64,000 nucleotides of DNA from Ptychodera flava (taxonomy: Eukaryota; Hemichordata; Enteropneusta; Ptychoderidae). Positions 52,299 to 64,000 of the stretch are shown one piece after another (the stretch's first letter is position 1; every line of letters begins with the position of its first letter). Where the stretch lies: contig NC_091930.1 of assembly GCF_041260155.1 (NCBI RefSeq), positions 23,615,737 through 23,679,736 on the forward strand, written 5' to 3'. Below the pieces are notes generated by a model, which was not told where the DNA came from, searched no databases, and worked only from the letters and a program-made list of their open reading frames with translations. The position numbers and the translations under genes were made by a program.

Positions 52299-53559
52299 AC
52301 GGCGCGCCAAATGTTTCAAAAATATTTATCGATTCAGTGCAAAAATAAACCGTCTTTCTCAATTGAAATAAAAATTCGGTCTCATTAGGAATGAAATAAG
52401 TAAGAAAAGTATAATTAAAAGACAAAAGACAGAAATGTCATTTAATACTTCATTTTAACTTGAGAAAAAAATCTTTTAAGCGTAATTAGGAAATAAACAA
52501 TTTTCAACGATTTGAAAAAGTCATACATCCATACTTATCGACATACATACACGTATAATAGTTCGCGTAAAAGGTGCAATTAGTGCTGATTTTACAAAAA
52601 AAGGAAAAATATGTTATACAGTGGTACGTCCACAAAATTCACAAGAAAATCACTAAAAATCACTACTACCACTCGGAAAAAATAGTACAAAAAAAACGTG
52701 AACCACATACAGAAAATAATTATAAAAGAATCAGACAAAAAAGCCATGCATACATAAAATTATTTATGTACTTAAGAAAATTAAAAAGCACTACGTCTCA
52801 TAATAAACGTACTATAGATAATCAAAAATATAATATGAATCACCAGCCGCTTTGACAGTAAAGAGAGAAAATCGGTGAAAAAATTCGGCAGTGATGGCTC
52901 TAAACAAAAGTGGATCTCATCTACAATAAAATAAAATAAAAAAACGAAAAAAATAAAAAAATGCCATGAACAGAGATACAAAAAAACGCGTGGGCCTGTG
53001 GAAAGAAAAAACAAAGGACTCGCCACAGCAAAAAGAAAAAAGAAAAAAAAGAAAAAAAGAAAAAAAACCAAAAAAACCCGAGCACTCGCCACAGAAAAAA
53101 AACAACAAGCCCGAAATTACAATTATTTTATTCAAAAAACTCATGGTTCACGTTTACTTCGATCAATGAATCCCCCCCCCCCAACAGCTGGGAATGCGAT
53201 CACCCACATACTCCAATGTTTGACGAAATATTAATTGAGCATTTCAGTGATAACGTGACATCTTGAAACCTAGCTCTGTTTGGCTGGGCCCTGCTCTACT
53301 TGAAACCATACTTGATGAAATGAAGTGGGCAATATCACCTAAAAACGTCCAAGTTAACAGACTGAGTGAATAGTTCCAGAGAGTCAAGTTAACTGAGCCA
53401 ATTTCAGGCAGTCCACAGGTCAGATCACGAGCAAGACGTACAACCCATGACCCTTCATAGCAACATTGCGAACGCGGTATGGCAGGGAGCCCACTGCAGG
53501 CCTTCCACCGAGCCGCACTGTCATCGCCTTTTGGCCTACATGATTCTACACAGTTTTAT

Positions 53560-54400
53560 TCGTGTGGTTCGATACATCGGGTTCAAATACCATGATAATA
53601 AACCACCTCGTTGTTTGGTAATTCCTCGTCTATCCTCAAAGATCATCCAAATCATGATAAAATGAATAGTTTTGAAGAAATCTGCCGCGTGTTGAGAGAA
53701 CGTCCATCGTTTTCCGTGTTCGACAAGACGAGCGACGCAACTGTAAAAGCCTTACGACTACGAGTATGGCGAGAGTGTCCGGCCTTCGCAACGCCAGACA
53801 CTCTCACTATACTCGCAGGGCTAGACCGGCACATACACGACATGTCGATCCCCATTGCAGAAATCTTTATATCCACACAGTCCAATATATGGAGCTACGA
53901 TATTTGTGCAGTAGCCTATACATAGCTCTGGGTGTCGGCAGGGCTGTGAGTTACCGTGCGTTATACGGCCTGACCGTATAACGCCGGTAACCACAGCCTA
54001 CACTACCCCAGAGCTACAGTATACAGAGAAATAGCGGCTGCTTGATCAGTGTTTGTCGAGTCGGGCGAGTTCGCGTTCTACATGTAGGCCCTACTAGTGA
54101 AAACTAAACGTTGCCTCGAATTTAAACGGAGTGTTTCAGCCCGAGTATTTTTGCCTTTGCCACACTCCGTTCAGAGGCTAAACCCACGGGATACGTGTGT
54201 GGTTCGATACATAGCGGCCGCTGCTAGCTCTGCATGGCAGGGCTGTGTGTTACCGGCCCTGCCATGCAGAACTAGAGCGCTGCGCTGCGTGGTATCATGG
54301 ATGTAAACATCCATGGTGGTATGCAATTTTACTATGCATACCCACACGGCGGCCGCTGTGTATCGAACCACACGTAACCGTGGTCTAGCGGCAAGCCATC
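53560..54400. repeat. GC-rich core of nested hairpins
   Basis: Hairpins: 53755-53815 (CGAGAGTGTC with GACACTCTC); 53923-54016 with arms of about 44 bases (CGTTATACGG at the tip); 54224-54275 (CTCTGCATGGCAGGGC with its inverse); and 54296-54315 (CATGGATG-TAAA-CATCCATG). An outer pair GTGTGGTTCGATACATAGCG at 54196 and its inverse at about 54350-54373 encloses the last two. Short frames here are by-products. Confidence 0.8.
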
Positions 54401-54461
54401 GTTTTGTTGGGGTTTGGGCACAGACTGTCTATGGTTTGGGAGAGGCGGCCCTACACTTTAC

Positions 54462-54580
54462 AGCGAGGGGATCGCTGGTTGCCGGCGTGTAGGCCTACTA
54501 GCGACGGGACCGCCGGCCGCTGGCTTACCACCTCGAGTGGACATTGGAGCGAGGGGACCGCTGGCAGCCGACGAACCACC
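54462..54580. repeat. short GC-rich direct repeats
   Basis: AGCGAGGGGAYCGCTGG occurs at about 54462 and 54551, with a diverged copy (AGCGACGGGACCGCCGG) between them. Confidence 0.6.
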
Positions 54581-55620
54581 ACGGGTGTTTTGTCCACTTT
54601 TAACCAAAACTGGTAACTGTTTAATATCGAATGGGACGTGTCGGTAACTTGGACGTCCATGAGATGATATTGAAGACTAGAAGCTGAGAGTTATCGTTGA
54701 AATACCCCAAATATCTTGTCCAACATCCGAGTGTGATGATCCATAACCCTCTAGCATTAAACTGTAACAATCATGACGTTGACAATTATTCAATTTTCAT
54801 ATTGTGCTTTTTCTGCGGGATATCCCACTCTGTTTTCTTTTCTCGAACGGGCCTCTTTTTTTCTACTGAGTTTTTTTTTTTTTTTTTTGTTTTGTTTTTT
54901 TTTTTTTTTTTTTTTTTTTTTGGTAACCTCGTTTTTTTTGTAACCTCGCTTTGGTTTTTTCCCAAGCTGACCTCGTTTTGGTTTCTTTACAGCCTCAACG
55001 CCGGCGCGATCTCGGTCGACTTTTCAATTGTATTCTCTTTCTGTTTTAGTCAGAACTGACGGTGGTTCGTTTTGTTTTTTGGTAGTACTATTTGTGGTTT
55101 TGTTTTTAATCATTTCAATATTTTTTGTGTGTGTGTGTGCTTGATTGTTTTTCTTTTTTTCCCTTATAATCAGCATTCATTGCACCTTTATATCAAATAC
55201 ACGTGTATGTGTACGTCAATAAGTATGGGAGCGTGGTATTTCCAAATTTTGAAAAGTTTATCTTCTCATTACAGTTGAAAGAATATTTTACAATAAGCAT
55301 TACATAACATTCTGCCCTTTTTTGCAATAATACTTTTCTCGTTTATTTTCTTCAGTAATTCCATCGAATTTTTTTATTTCAATCAAGAAAGACGGTTGCA
55401 CGTCATCTTTATCTGTACAGACACATTCAAATATTTAATGACACGTATTTTCAAATGAATGCTATTTTTATGAAAAGGTACATTAATAAAATGCGATGAT
55501 ATGGACGAAAGAACTTTTTTCTTTATTATTCATACACGTTTAAGACTTTTTAGAAAGAAAATTTGACAGTTTATTTTTACTCTATGACGATAAATATTTT
55601 TGAAACATTTGGCGCGCCGT

Positions 55621-58248
55621 AGAATGTAGGCATTTCACCTAGTGTTTATGATATTATTTTACATGGCTTACGCAGTTGCCACATCTCTCTATTATAAATG
55701 CGTGATTATCGCATTGCGTTGAATATACTACAGAACAAGACCATACATGAATCTCGTATGCTAGCCATGATGAAATGGGAAATACCCTGACAGAAGCTAA
55801 AAAATCAGTAATTGTTGGCAAAGAACATAATGAAAGCCTCGCGGAATGAAAGACGATTTCAATCGTGGGTAATATTATATTTAATTGATAGAGTGATGTT
55901 TTTTTATATTTCATCATTTAATTTAAACAATCATTAAGATCATAAGGTCTGTGTTGTACAATACAGTCGTAAATATGCTGGAACATTTATATAGTATATA
56001 CATTACCTATAACCTAGCCCTTATGTGGGCTGTAGCGCCCGCTATAGGGGCCTAAAGTTTCCAGAAAAAAGCATTACGATGCATGTCTGGTGATCCACTC
56101 CCCTTTTTGTAATATACGGGTACAACAGCACTTAAGACGAAGTCACAGGTGTCTATTACGAAAAGCTGTTAAATTTTGGCTTCAGTCCACTTGGTTAAGA
56201 ATGGTAACGTTTATATGTATACATACGAGGTCGGATTCACATATTTTAATTTGCTGTTCTCATAGAATCAACAGACCAAATAATGCCTCTTTTATGAACC
56301 ATGGTGCTTAAGCGCAAAAACATATATTACGCCATGGTAATTTTTTATTGTAAATCATGATATATACCCTAGATATAACTAAACCTTCATTTGGTAATGC
56401 CTGTTTTGCATCTCAGGTGAACAATCTGACTAGTTAAATTGGTACTCATGCTGCTATTAAAAGCTACAGACATCAGTTCACCAAAAGCCGTTGCTTTTGA
56501 AGACAGTGTGTTTAAACAAACATGTGTCATTATTCATAGCAACCATATGTATTATTTGAATGCAATACAATATAACTTGAGAGGTACTAATCGTAACAAA
56601 TGACGGAAAAGAGAACATGTGAAAACATTTTCATTACGCGACAATCGATTAAATTCTTTGTTTTAATCACGATCTTATTACAGGTTAAAAATGTAGTAGC
56701 TGTTGATCTATGAAGATGATAACAGTTTCATTTGAGCTGTCAGTGTTTCTTCCTGAATATTACTATTCATTAAAATAAAAAATCGTCTCAGCAGAGCTTA
56801 ATTGAAATAACATACCCAGTAGATTGCTAAATATACCGATAACATGACGTAAATGTTGATAGGACAAAAAGACTTCATGAAATTTGATTTCTTATCAACA
56901 TTAAAAATAAACATTCTTTGCATTTAAAATAACATTTAGTCAACATTTTCCGATTTCAAACCGGAAGTCGAATACACAGAATAGACGTGTCATGATTGTT
57001 TTTTTTTTTTTTTTTGAAATATGGTATTGACGTTGTCCCATTGTTGTAACATCTAAATATGATTCCGCTTATTGAAATATGTCTTCATTTTTTATAAGAA
57101 ATTACATCAAAACGAATTGCATGTTAGTGTTTAAAAGATTTATAATTGATATTTTCAACAAACAATGACAAATACTGATATTAGATAGCGAACATATAAT
57201 GAAAACAGAGATTTCACCGCTTGATTATAATAGGTATTCGTGTATGTTCTAAAGATGGTGCAAATTTCCATTGTCCGCAAAATAATGTTTAATTTGTCAT
57301 TCCCGTAACAATGGAAGTGTCGTATTCCAAACAATGCTGCTTTACACTCCCTCAGTAATTGATGTCTTGTTAATTGTCGTCAACCAAGTCTACGTCCGTT
57401 ATTTCGATATAGGCCTATATACATAGAAGAAGGACAGAAACATTATATGAGAATCATGTGTAAGAATTGCACTTGCTTTTCATATTTGAAAGATGTTTGA
57501 AACTGGAAATATTTGAAAATTAATATTTGAAAGATGCTTGAAATTGGAAACAAGACACATAAACAATTGGTTAGGTTCCCCTTTTGGCTTTCAAGCAGTC
57601 GTGAGTTGGGTGAGAAAGAAGTGTAAATCTATGCAAATTCATGCAGACCACCCGATTTCATTTTTTCTCTTTCCTCCTAATATCAAGATTTCTGAAGACT
57701 TTAACTCAACTCTGGCTGGGTCAAATTTTCTGAAATTTTCTTTAATATTATTTAAAAAAAAACGACTGTTTCGGTTGGCAATAAAGTTCTTACATTTAAT
57801 CACTTGTTTGAATGTCAGTCTTTCAAAGGTATTTTTCTACATACACTCTTGTTTTAAAGTAAAATATTAAATTCTAGAAAATATTATCGAGTTTTGACTT
57901 AAATTATTTTTTATCAGAAAAAAATACCCGAATATATTCCCCTATCATTCTTCAAGTAAATATTCCTACCATACTAAACTTTAGATTCCGTGCTTTTCAA
58001 AAATATGTAGCATGTTGAAATTCCCTTGTAATCTTTAATGAGGAGAAGCGGCTTTTAAAAAACTGTGTCGGTAATGTTCAGCGCAAACACAAATAGATAC
58101 CGGTTACAGTATATATCTGAAATGCTATTTTCCTGATGCAATATACCTGGTGTTTTGTTCTGTCCTATCATGAATCTATTGTGTCCTTTTAATTTGAATT
58201 CATATACATTCTGTTCGTTTCATCTCTCGTTAAATGTTTTCATCTTAC
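55621..58248. other. gene-free stretch before the RTK pseudogene
   Basis: No supported frame. A short direct repeat of ATTTGAAAGATG occurs at about 57485-57545. It may hold unrecognised tail exons of the pseudogene. Confidence 0.45.
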
Positions 58249-58348
58249 CTTCTCATCGTTGGTTAGTTTCTGTAGAATGGCCGACAGTTTCGCGAAGGTT
58301 GGCCTTTTCTCCATGTCTTCGTCCCAACAGCTCAAAATTATCGAATAC
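58249..58348 (-). pseudogene. RTK pseudogene last kinase exon
   Basis: 100 bases and open: YSIILSCWDEDMEKRPTF, then AKLSAILQKLTNDEK. The splice sites are intact (AAAG acceptor, GTAAGA donor). Confidence 0.85.
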
Positions 58349-58644
58349 CTTTGAACGGGTAAATATCACTTTTATTATTCAACGAAGGGTTGGGAAAATT
58401 GTATTTATATACATGTCAAGTGGGTTTTACAATGGTGTTACAAAAACGAATTTCAGGATTAGGGATTTCATCTATAAAAACATTATTATAAGTTATTTGA
58501 TATCATCTAGATAACAAGGAAATTCGAATGAATGCCTGTGACTCGGTTGCCTACACATAGTGAAACCGTTCAAAATTTGTCGTAAATAACGACATCTTTG
58601 ACTGCCCAGTAAAGGGTATAGTGACAACGGAACGCATATCTTAC

Positions 58645-58741
58645 AGCTCTTGTTCACAGTAAGAAGGTTTTGGCATTCGATAACCTGCTTGCAGTGATGA
58701 CGTCACTTCCTGTTCTGACATGCCCGGATAAGGTCTGTTGC
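58645..58741 (-). pseudogene. RTK pseudogene C-lobe exon
   Basis: 97 bases and open: GNRPYPGMSEQEVTSSLQAG, then YRMPKPSYCEQEL. The splice sites are intact and identity with 1044-1140 is high. Confidence 0.85.
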
Positions 58742-59088
58742 CTGTATAGTAGGAGCATAAGACATCTTTGCTTTAGATGAAACATTTGACATGCAAGTAT
58801 ATTTAGATAAATAGATAATGATAACGCTGAGAGTTACATGACATTTGCATTAAAAACTTGATAGTTCTTAGAGATGATAAAATACATATAGAATTTTTAT
58901 TGACAGCTGTTGCCATAATAGCGATGAATTTGCATCATCCATAGAGTTCAGTAAGGGAACACAAACGACCCTTGCTTCGATACCAACTCAACAGTTGAGC
59001 GCGCAAACAGATGAAAACCACCTTAGAACAGTGTTGATACACTACAAAGCATTATGTATTTGGCGAACACACAATAAATTTGACTTGC

Positions 59089-59200
59089 CCATTGTGACAA
59101 TTTCCCACAAGACGACTCCAAACGACCACACATTACTTTTTGTCATAAATATACCATCACGTATAGACTCCAATGCCATCCAAGGAACTGGCAATTTTAA
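59089..59200 (-). pseudogene. RTK pseudogene activation-segment exon, acceptor lost
   Basis: It encodes [13 protein letters not shown] and [17 protein letters not shown]. The acceptor dinucleotide at 59202-59201 reads AT and the donor is GC (G|GCAAGT). Confidence 0.8.
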
Positions 59201-59420
59201 ATTAAAACAAACAGTCATTTATTGCCAAATTTAGAAAGAGATGAAGCAATAAACTGAACGTTTTTAAATCTTCGATATAGCAACTTCAGAAAAACATTCC
59301 GAAAAGGATCTATTCAAACGAGTACAGTGCACTAAGTGCATGCGCCTGAAAAGGGCAGTCGTTTGCATCACAAATTATGCGTTTCGAATGTTTCTTATAT
59401 CTGTACACACTTAGTCTCAC

Positions 59421-59543
59421 CTTCGTCTTGCATTCATTTTGAGATTTATCCACCACCTCCCGAGCGAACCTGAAGTTGGAAATTTTGCAAACATTTTGCT
59501 TGTCGAGTAGAATTTTTCTGGCAGCTATGTCCATGTGTACGCA
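59421..59543 (-). pseudogene. RTK pseudogene catalytic-loop exon
   Basis: 123 bases and open. It reads CVHMDIAARKILLDKQNVCK, then ISNFRFAREVVDK. It keeps Asp where the intact paralog has Asn, but loses the loop Asn and DFG, so its catalytic machinery decayed by a different route. The acceptor CACAG and donor AAG|GTGAGA are intact. Confidence 0.85.
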
Positions 59544-61445
59544 CTGTGGATGAAATATTCAATATTTAATGAGTACACGGTGACGTGCATTGAGCAAACA
59601 AGAAACAAAAAAGGAGTAAAATTATCGTTATTTTTATGAGATACAACCCTACTGAAAATAATGCAGTGTGTACAGATGTCTGCACTGTAAAGTGTTCAAG
59701 GATAGAACACCAATTAAACGCCTTTTTGTAACACTTTTTGAACGCGTCTAGACGTTCAGAAATTTAACACTACGTGTTCAACCAACGTTCATTTTTTAAC
59801 ACACGTGTGCAGATTGTGAACGCTACGTGTTCATCAGACATTATATTGAACACATGGTGTTCCATATCTGAACACACGTTGCACATGAAATGTGTTCAAA
59901 AAATTGAACGCATTTACGCGTTCAAAGGGCTGTAACACTTTTTGAACGCATGGACGCCGTTCAACGATAAGTGTGTTAAAGGCTAGAACACATGATGCGC
60001 GCTTGTTGAACACCTTTAATTTTGGGCGTTCAGGGGGTGTTCAAGCCTTGAAATAACATTACAGACCACTGATATTCAGTAAAATTATTTTATTCTTAAA
60101 ATACACAAAGCATTTCTAGAGTAAAATACAATAATTTACTGTAAAATGGGCAAGTAAACATTGCCAATTTGTATGTAACGTTTGTCAGAGGAACATACCA
60201 ACGGTGTTAACACCCTTCTATCAAAAACATAAGCAATAAAAATCCCCATGAACACTGTAGATTGTTTTAAAAAATATGAACAAAGTAATGACAAAACAGG
60301 TTTTACTTAAATATTTTGGATTACGTTTTAAGGTTCATACTTGTTTAAAATGTACAAAAATCATCTGAAAAAGCTCAAAATTTGGCTTACTTATTGTGTT
60401 GAAAACACTTATATGTATGGAATGCATACGTCATTGTTGTAAGATGATTTCTCAAAGACATTTCATCTTGTATAAACAATTGTAAATTTTGAAGAAAAAA
60501 AAGTTAGTCAAGGCTTCTCTAGTGCACATGGTATGTAGTGGTCCATACTAAAGTGAACACAACATGTCAACTTGTCAAAGTGTCACAGTAAGGCACAACA
60601 TGCAGAAAGTGGGGAACAGGGTAAAACCTATTACCTTGTCCAACAAAGTCCTTCATAAACAAAAGGTCTGTTTGTTTGTAATATCTTTAAATAAACAATG
60701 AAATAAATCGGTGACATTTCAAAAATCTACTTCTCAGAAATTAAAAACATATTCGTAAGACCTTTCAAATTCTTGTGTACCCTGCTATTAATTTTTATAC
60801 AAATATTTTTACCAAAAATGGTAAAATCGCCCTTAAAATAAAAAAAATGTAGATTTCATCATATATATCACATTCTGGTAATCCCTTATATCTTAAAAAT
60901 GCCTGAAATGTCTTTAATGTCTTAAAAATACAAAGTTCAAAATTTCTGCATAATTTGAAAAATCTGAAAAAGGCTATCAGTAGAGATCTATGTCCTAAAT
61001 ATCAAAGGTGTTCAATTAGTAGTTTTGAAGAAGATTTTTAAAGATTTTTTGACCAAAAATGACGAAAATTGTCATCAAATATAAAAATTGAATATTTCAT
61101 CACAACTAGCACAAATTTGACCAGGGTCATTCTTAGGGACATGTTTTCCAAAGATTGAAGACGTCAGTAAAAGAGAAGAAAATTTTTTGCCAAAAATAGC
61201 AAAATTAGCCTCAAAAATATAAATTTGCATAGTTCATCATAATTTGCACATATGTGATTAGGGTAATCCCTGGGGACCTGTAATCCAAATATTAAAGGAT
61301 TCGTACAGGCTGTTTTGAAGAAAAACCCTGGGATGTACAAATTTTAGGGCAATGCTACACATCCACCTATTTAGCTGACGGCAAAGCTAAAAACCAGTTG
61401 CTAAGAACAAGAGACGTGTTGAGCTACAATACAAAATTCTCTTAG

Positions 61446-61742
61446 GTTTGGTAGCATGCTATGATCAACTAAATGTTAAAGGGCATAAGCTTCCAATGAC
61501 TTGAAGTCTCCTTTATCAGATGCAAGGGGGAATGAAAAATTGAAGCAGAAAGTAACAGGAAATTCAGAGTGAAAATTTCAGAAAATTCAGTAATTCTGTC
61601 AGAGTGGACATTTTTACTCTGAATTTTCCGTCGCTTTCAGCTCTTATTTTTCACTCCACCCTTGCATCTGATAAGGGAGACTACACGTCTTTGAAAGCTT
61701 ATTCTCCGGCAACATTTAGTTGATCATAGCATGCTACCAATT
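61446..61742. mobile_element. foldback nested in the CACTA-like element
   Basis: TTGGTAGCATGCTATGATCA with TTAGATGT-type sequence on the left is inverted at the right end. The arms of about 110 bases are imperfect (CTTATCAGATGCAAG on both sides). Confidence 0.75.
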
Positions 61743-62205
61743 CTTAGATTAATTCAGAAAAAAATACAGAAACTTATCAAAATTCAGTTACTGACCCTCG
61801 GAAGTTTAAATCTACATTAGAGATGAACTGAGGTTCTCAAGCTTGTTTCCAGACAGCTACCTGTACACTCATCTTCTTCATTATCTGTACCACCAGCTTC
61901 TGTAACAACTCTTCGATTTTCAGTTAAATCCAACGTTTTACATCCTGAAAATAATGAAACAATAGGTAATATGGCGAGATGAGACTTTAAATGAAAGACA
62001 AGGGGCTGATTAGGTTAAGGAAAAGGGGAGACTTTCATATACAGTGCCTCTTTTCAATACTGTTACACAATATTGGCTTCTTCTTTTCATCAACTGATTA
62101 TAATAAAAAAGCCAAACTCCCCTATGCTGAAACAATACATTGTATACTCTACAATGTTTAATTAATTGTTTACATGCGATTGTCTCTACTAAAAGACATG
62201 TGTTA

Positions 62206-62350
62206 GCTGTGATTACGCAGCGGTACTATGCAAGGCGTATCGATCGCGCTCAGGTCAAGGGTTATGGCTACAGTTGTGTTGCGATGACCCTTGACCCGAG
62301 TGAGATCGATCGATAGGCCATGGCCAAAGTACCACTGCGTATTCACAGCT
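62206..62350. repeat. inverted repeat with about 60-base arms
   Basis: AGCTGTGATTACGCAGCGGTAC is mirrored by GTACCACTGCGTATTCACAGCT, and GGTCAAGGGT by ACCCTTGACC. The loop is short. Confidence 0.75.
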
Positions 62351-63337
62351 TGTTGTTGGTATACCAGCCACTGAAAGAAAAAAGGTTTCTTCACGTAGTT
62401 AAGCTATTTCAAAGTACAATACGATTAATTTCGAAGGATATTAATACAGATGCTTCAAAATCTAATACCTTTTACTATTTTAGAGAGAAAACTTACCCTT
62501 TCTGGTCTTGCTTCCGCACGATCACGACTTCACGGTGCGCTTACAAGAAAAAATGTCGCAACTTCCGTTTTGATGCATCATGGGATAGGAAAAGCACCAA
62601 ACTTGAACACCAAGTGTTTAGAAATAGAACGCCTCTTGCACGCCGATGTTAAAATTAAAACGTTCATGGTGGTTTTCTGATTTTCTTTTCAAATTTCAAA
62701 ATTTCAACACGTAATAAACGTGTAAAATTATTTTGTATACTTTCTTTTTAGAAAAAACATGCTTTCAGCAATTGTAGACCGGAAATATTTTTCACTTAGT
62801 GGGAAATTCGTTACACCAAAATCCGTGTATGTTTGCCGGACAGCGAGGCAGTAGTAAATTTAATATAGCTATTGTAAAGTAAAAAAAGCAAAAGATTGTT
62901 AATTGTTTCACAGTATTGTAAAATTTCTGTGATGCTGAGTTTTTGAACACTTGAAGGAGATGGTTGTTAACACTACGTGTTCAGGTTTAGAACACCATTG
63001 TTAATAAAATGAACACTAGTGTTAACAATATGAACACTAGCCGTTCAAATTTGAACACCGACGCGTACATTTTGAACGCGTAAAGACGCGTCTAGCGTCC
63101 GCTATTTTTACAGTGTGGTTATAAAAAATTGACAAATATATTTTTGGAGTCCTGTATGTCTATCTTTGCTATGATGGTTATAAATAAAAATTCCCAGTAA
63201 CTTTCTGCCTTTTAATGGGAGAGCACTTAAACAAAACTCATCCTTTGTGTGAAATTATAAAAAATCAATAAAAATCTATCATTGGTTTTAATTATTTGGG
63301 TGAAAATGAACAATTGTTTTTCCTACAAATCTATTAC

Positions 63338-63521
63338 CCCATTGGATGAAAGAAATTCCATTCCAGAAGACACTTGGTATGCAAATGTCATTAGATCGGC
63401 ATTTGTTAGGTTTTGACGTCACTGCTGTATTGGCGTAGGCTCCTCGCTGCAGCTTCTGTTACTTCGCAAAAAGTCTCGCAGATTGCCTCCTTCCTAAATT
63501 CTGATATGATGTAAAATGGTT
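63338..63521 (-). pseudogene. RTK pseudogene hinge/insert exon, frameshifted
   Basis: 184 bases against 194 in the paralog. FYIISEF is followed by a 1-base deletion (ATGGAA to AGGAA). In the corrected frame the sequence continues EGGNLRDFLRSNR, then meets TGA in the insert before LTNADLMTFAYQVSSGMEF. The donor GGG|GTAATA survives. Confidence 0.8.
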
Positions 63522-64000
63522 CTACAAGGAAACAAAGAACTACAGTATATCAAACGCTTCAGTGAGTAATTAGGCTGTTACAAGCCATCATATTTAGTGT
63601 TAATGAACCAATGCTTTGTTTACTAATTGTATGTTTTCCGCATTTGTGGGTAAAACCTAATATTCAAAGGACAGTGGTGGTATCGTTTTACAAATTGTTA
63701 TAATTGTTATTCTGTATATTATCGACAAAAAAAATTCAGACTTCAGGTTATCAATACACTTATTTAGCAAAATTGTAAAGAATAAAAATCAAAACAGGTC
63801 CAATTATAAATGTGATTAAAGGTTTATAACTTGCAAATAAAAAGTAAATAAATTGTTTTCGCATGCATTTCGATCAGGACTGAAAATTCACTTATTTGCC
63901 TTTACATATGCAGGCTACTCAATCAAGTCTTACACTGGGTAATGTGATGTAATGTCACCCTTTCACCACCATAGGAGATTTCTACATAGGAAAGGGGTGA
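63522..64000. other. right edge of window
   Basis: Intron of the RTK pseudogene as far as visible. No further kinase or Ig exon was recognised. Confidence 0.45.

Larger units (their letters stand above)
52299..55620. mobile_element. 3.3-kb element with perfect 33-base terminal inverted repeats
   Basis: ACGGCGCGCCAAATGTTTCA and 13 further bases at 52299-52331 are exactly inverted at 55588-55620. Looser pairing continues inward (CCGTCTTTCT, AATTGAAATAAAAA on both sides). The A-rich left flank and T-rich right flank surround a GC-rich core. No transposase was recognised; it looks non-autonomous. A target duplication is not clear. Confidence 0.75.
59683..63115. mobile_element. 3.4-kb CACTA-like element with subterminal GTGTTC repeats
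   Basis: Ends CACTGTAAA and TTTACAGTG are flanked by TG on each side. The first 380 and last 180 bases are crowded with GTGTTC/GAACAC and GCGTTC/GAACGC in both orientations (about fifteen of the first type). Subterminal repeats of this kind are known transposase-binding sites in CACTA elements. No transposase frame was seen. It is inserted in an intron of the RTK pseudogene. Confidence 0.7.
58249..63521 (-). pseudogene. receptor tyrosine kinase pseudogene (kinase part, continues past window)
   Basis: Five minus-strand exons match exons 9-13 of the RTK at 619-8302 in order and mostly in length, but carry several lesions. The hinge exon has a 1-base deletion and an in-frame TGA. The activation-segment exon has lost its AG acceptor (AT) and has a GC donor. 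DFG reads NFR, the catalytic loop reads HMDIAARK, and SDVW reads SNVW. The N-lobe, transmembrane and Ig exons would lie beyond 64000. Any one change could be tolerated, but together they indicate a dead gene. Confidence 0.85.

Noticed and set aside
52574-53234. Lysine-rich plus-strand and Phe-rich minus-strand frames
   Set aside because: They are products of A-rich low-complexity sequence in the left flank of the 3.3-kb element.
53611-53925. 104-codon frame in the GC-rich hairpin region
   Set aside because: It overlaps inverted repeats, shows no recognisable domain and has competing frames on both strands.
54375-54470. TGGTCTAGCGG matching a tRNA A box
   Set aside because: No B box at the right distance and no acceptor stem.

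Overview
The window is eukaryotic and AT-rich, with many phase-matched GT-AG introns, immunoglobulin (Ig) receptor exons and dense decayed transposons. The content suggests an invertebrate deuterostome (hemichordate, echinoderm or amphioxus-like). The species cannot be fixed from sequence alone.

Left part (1-9100). On the minus strand lies an Ig receptor tyrosine kinase built as signal peptide, four Ig domains, one transmembrane helix and a split kinase domain over seven exons (coding 8302 down to 619). Its kinase is atypical: the catalytic HRD is HRN and the glycine loop is degraded. Its first Ig exon carries a 1-base deletion that breaks the frame.

Middle (9098-30794). About 800 bases away and pointing the other way, a plus-strand gene encodes a paralogous ectodomain (signal peptide, four Ig domains, transmembrane helix). 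It is joined to a long cytoplasmic tail of tyrosine motifs that ends in two canonical ITIMs resembling the tail of vertebrate SIRP-alpha. Ten exons assemble into an unbroken 686-codon frame. Intron 1 (about 10 kb) is filled with a Ty3/gypsy remnant containing a nested LINE, two further LINE fragments and foldback elements.

Right-middle (28895-49140). An 8.5-kb tandem duplication (28895-37450 and 37451-45980) copies the tail exons, so a second complete phosphotyrosine tail cassette lies downstream. Within each copy the terminal ITIM exon and its 3' flank were themselves amplified into units of about 1.5-1.9 kb. Four remnants still carry an intact ITIM.

Right part (49140-64000). No intact gene was found. 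There is a 3.3-kb element with perfect 33-base inverted ends and a GC-rich core of nested hairpins. Further right is a minus-strand pseudogene of the same receptor kinase family (58249-63521, continuing past the edge). One of its introns holds a 3.4-kb CACTA-like element packed with GTGTTC/GAACAC motifs.

The most notable proposal is a divergent paired-receptor locus: matched Ig ectodomains, one on a kinase-like body and one on an ITIM inhibitory tail, with tail cassettes still being duplicated. The pairing is inferred from sequence; signalling and ligand sharing are untested.
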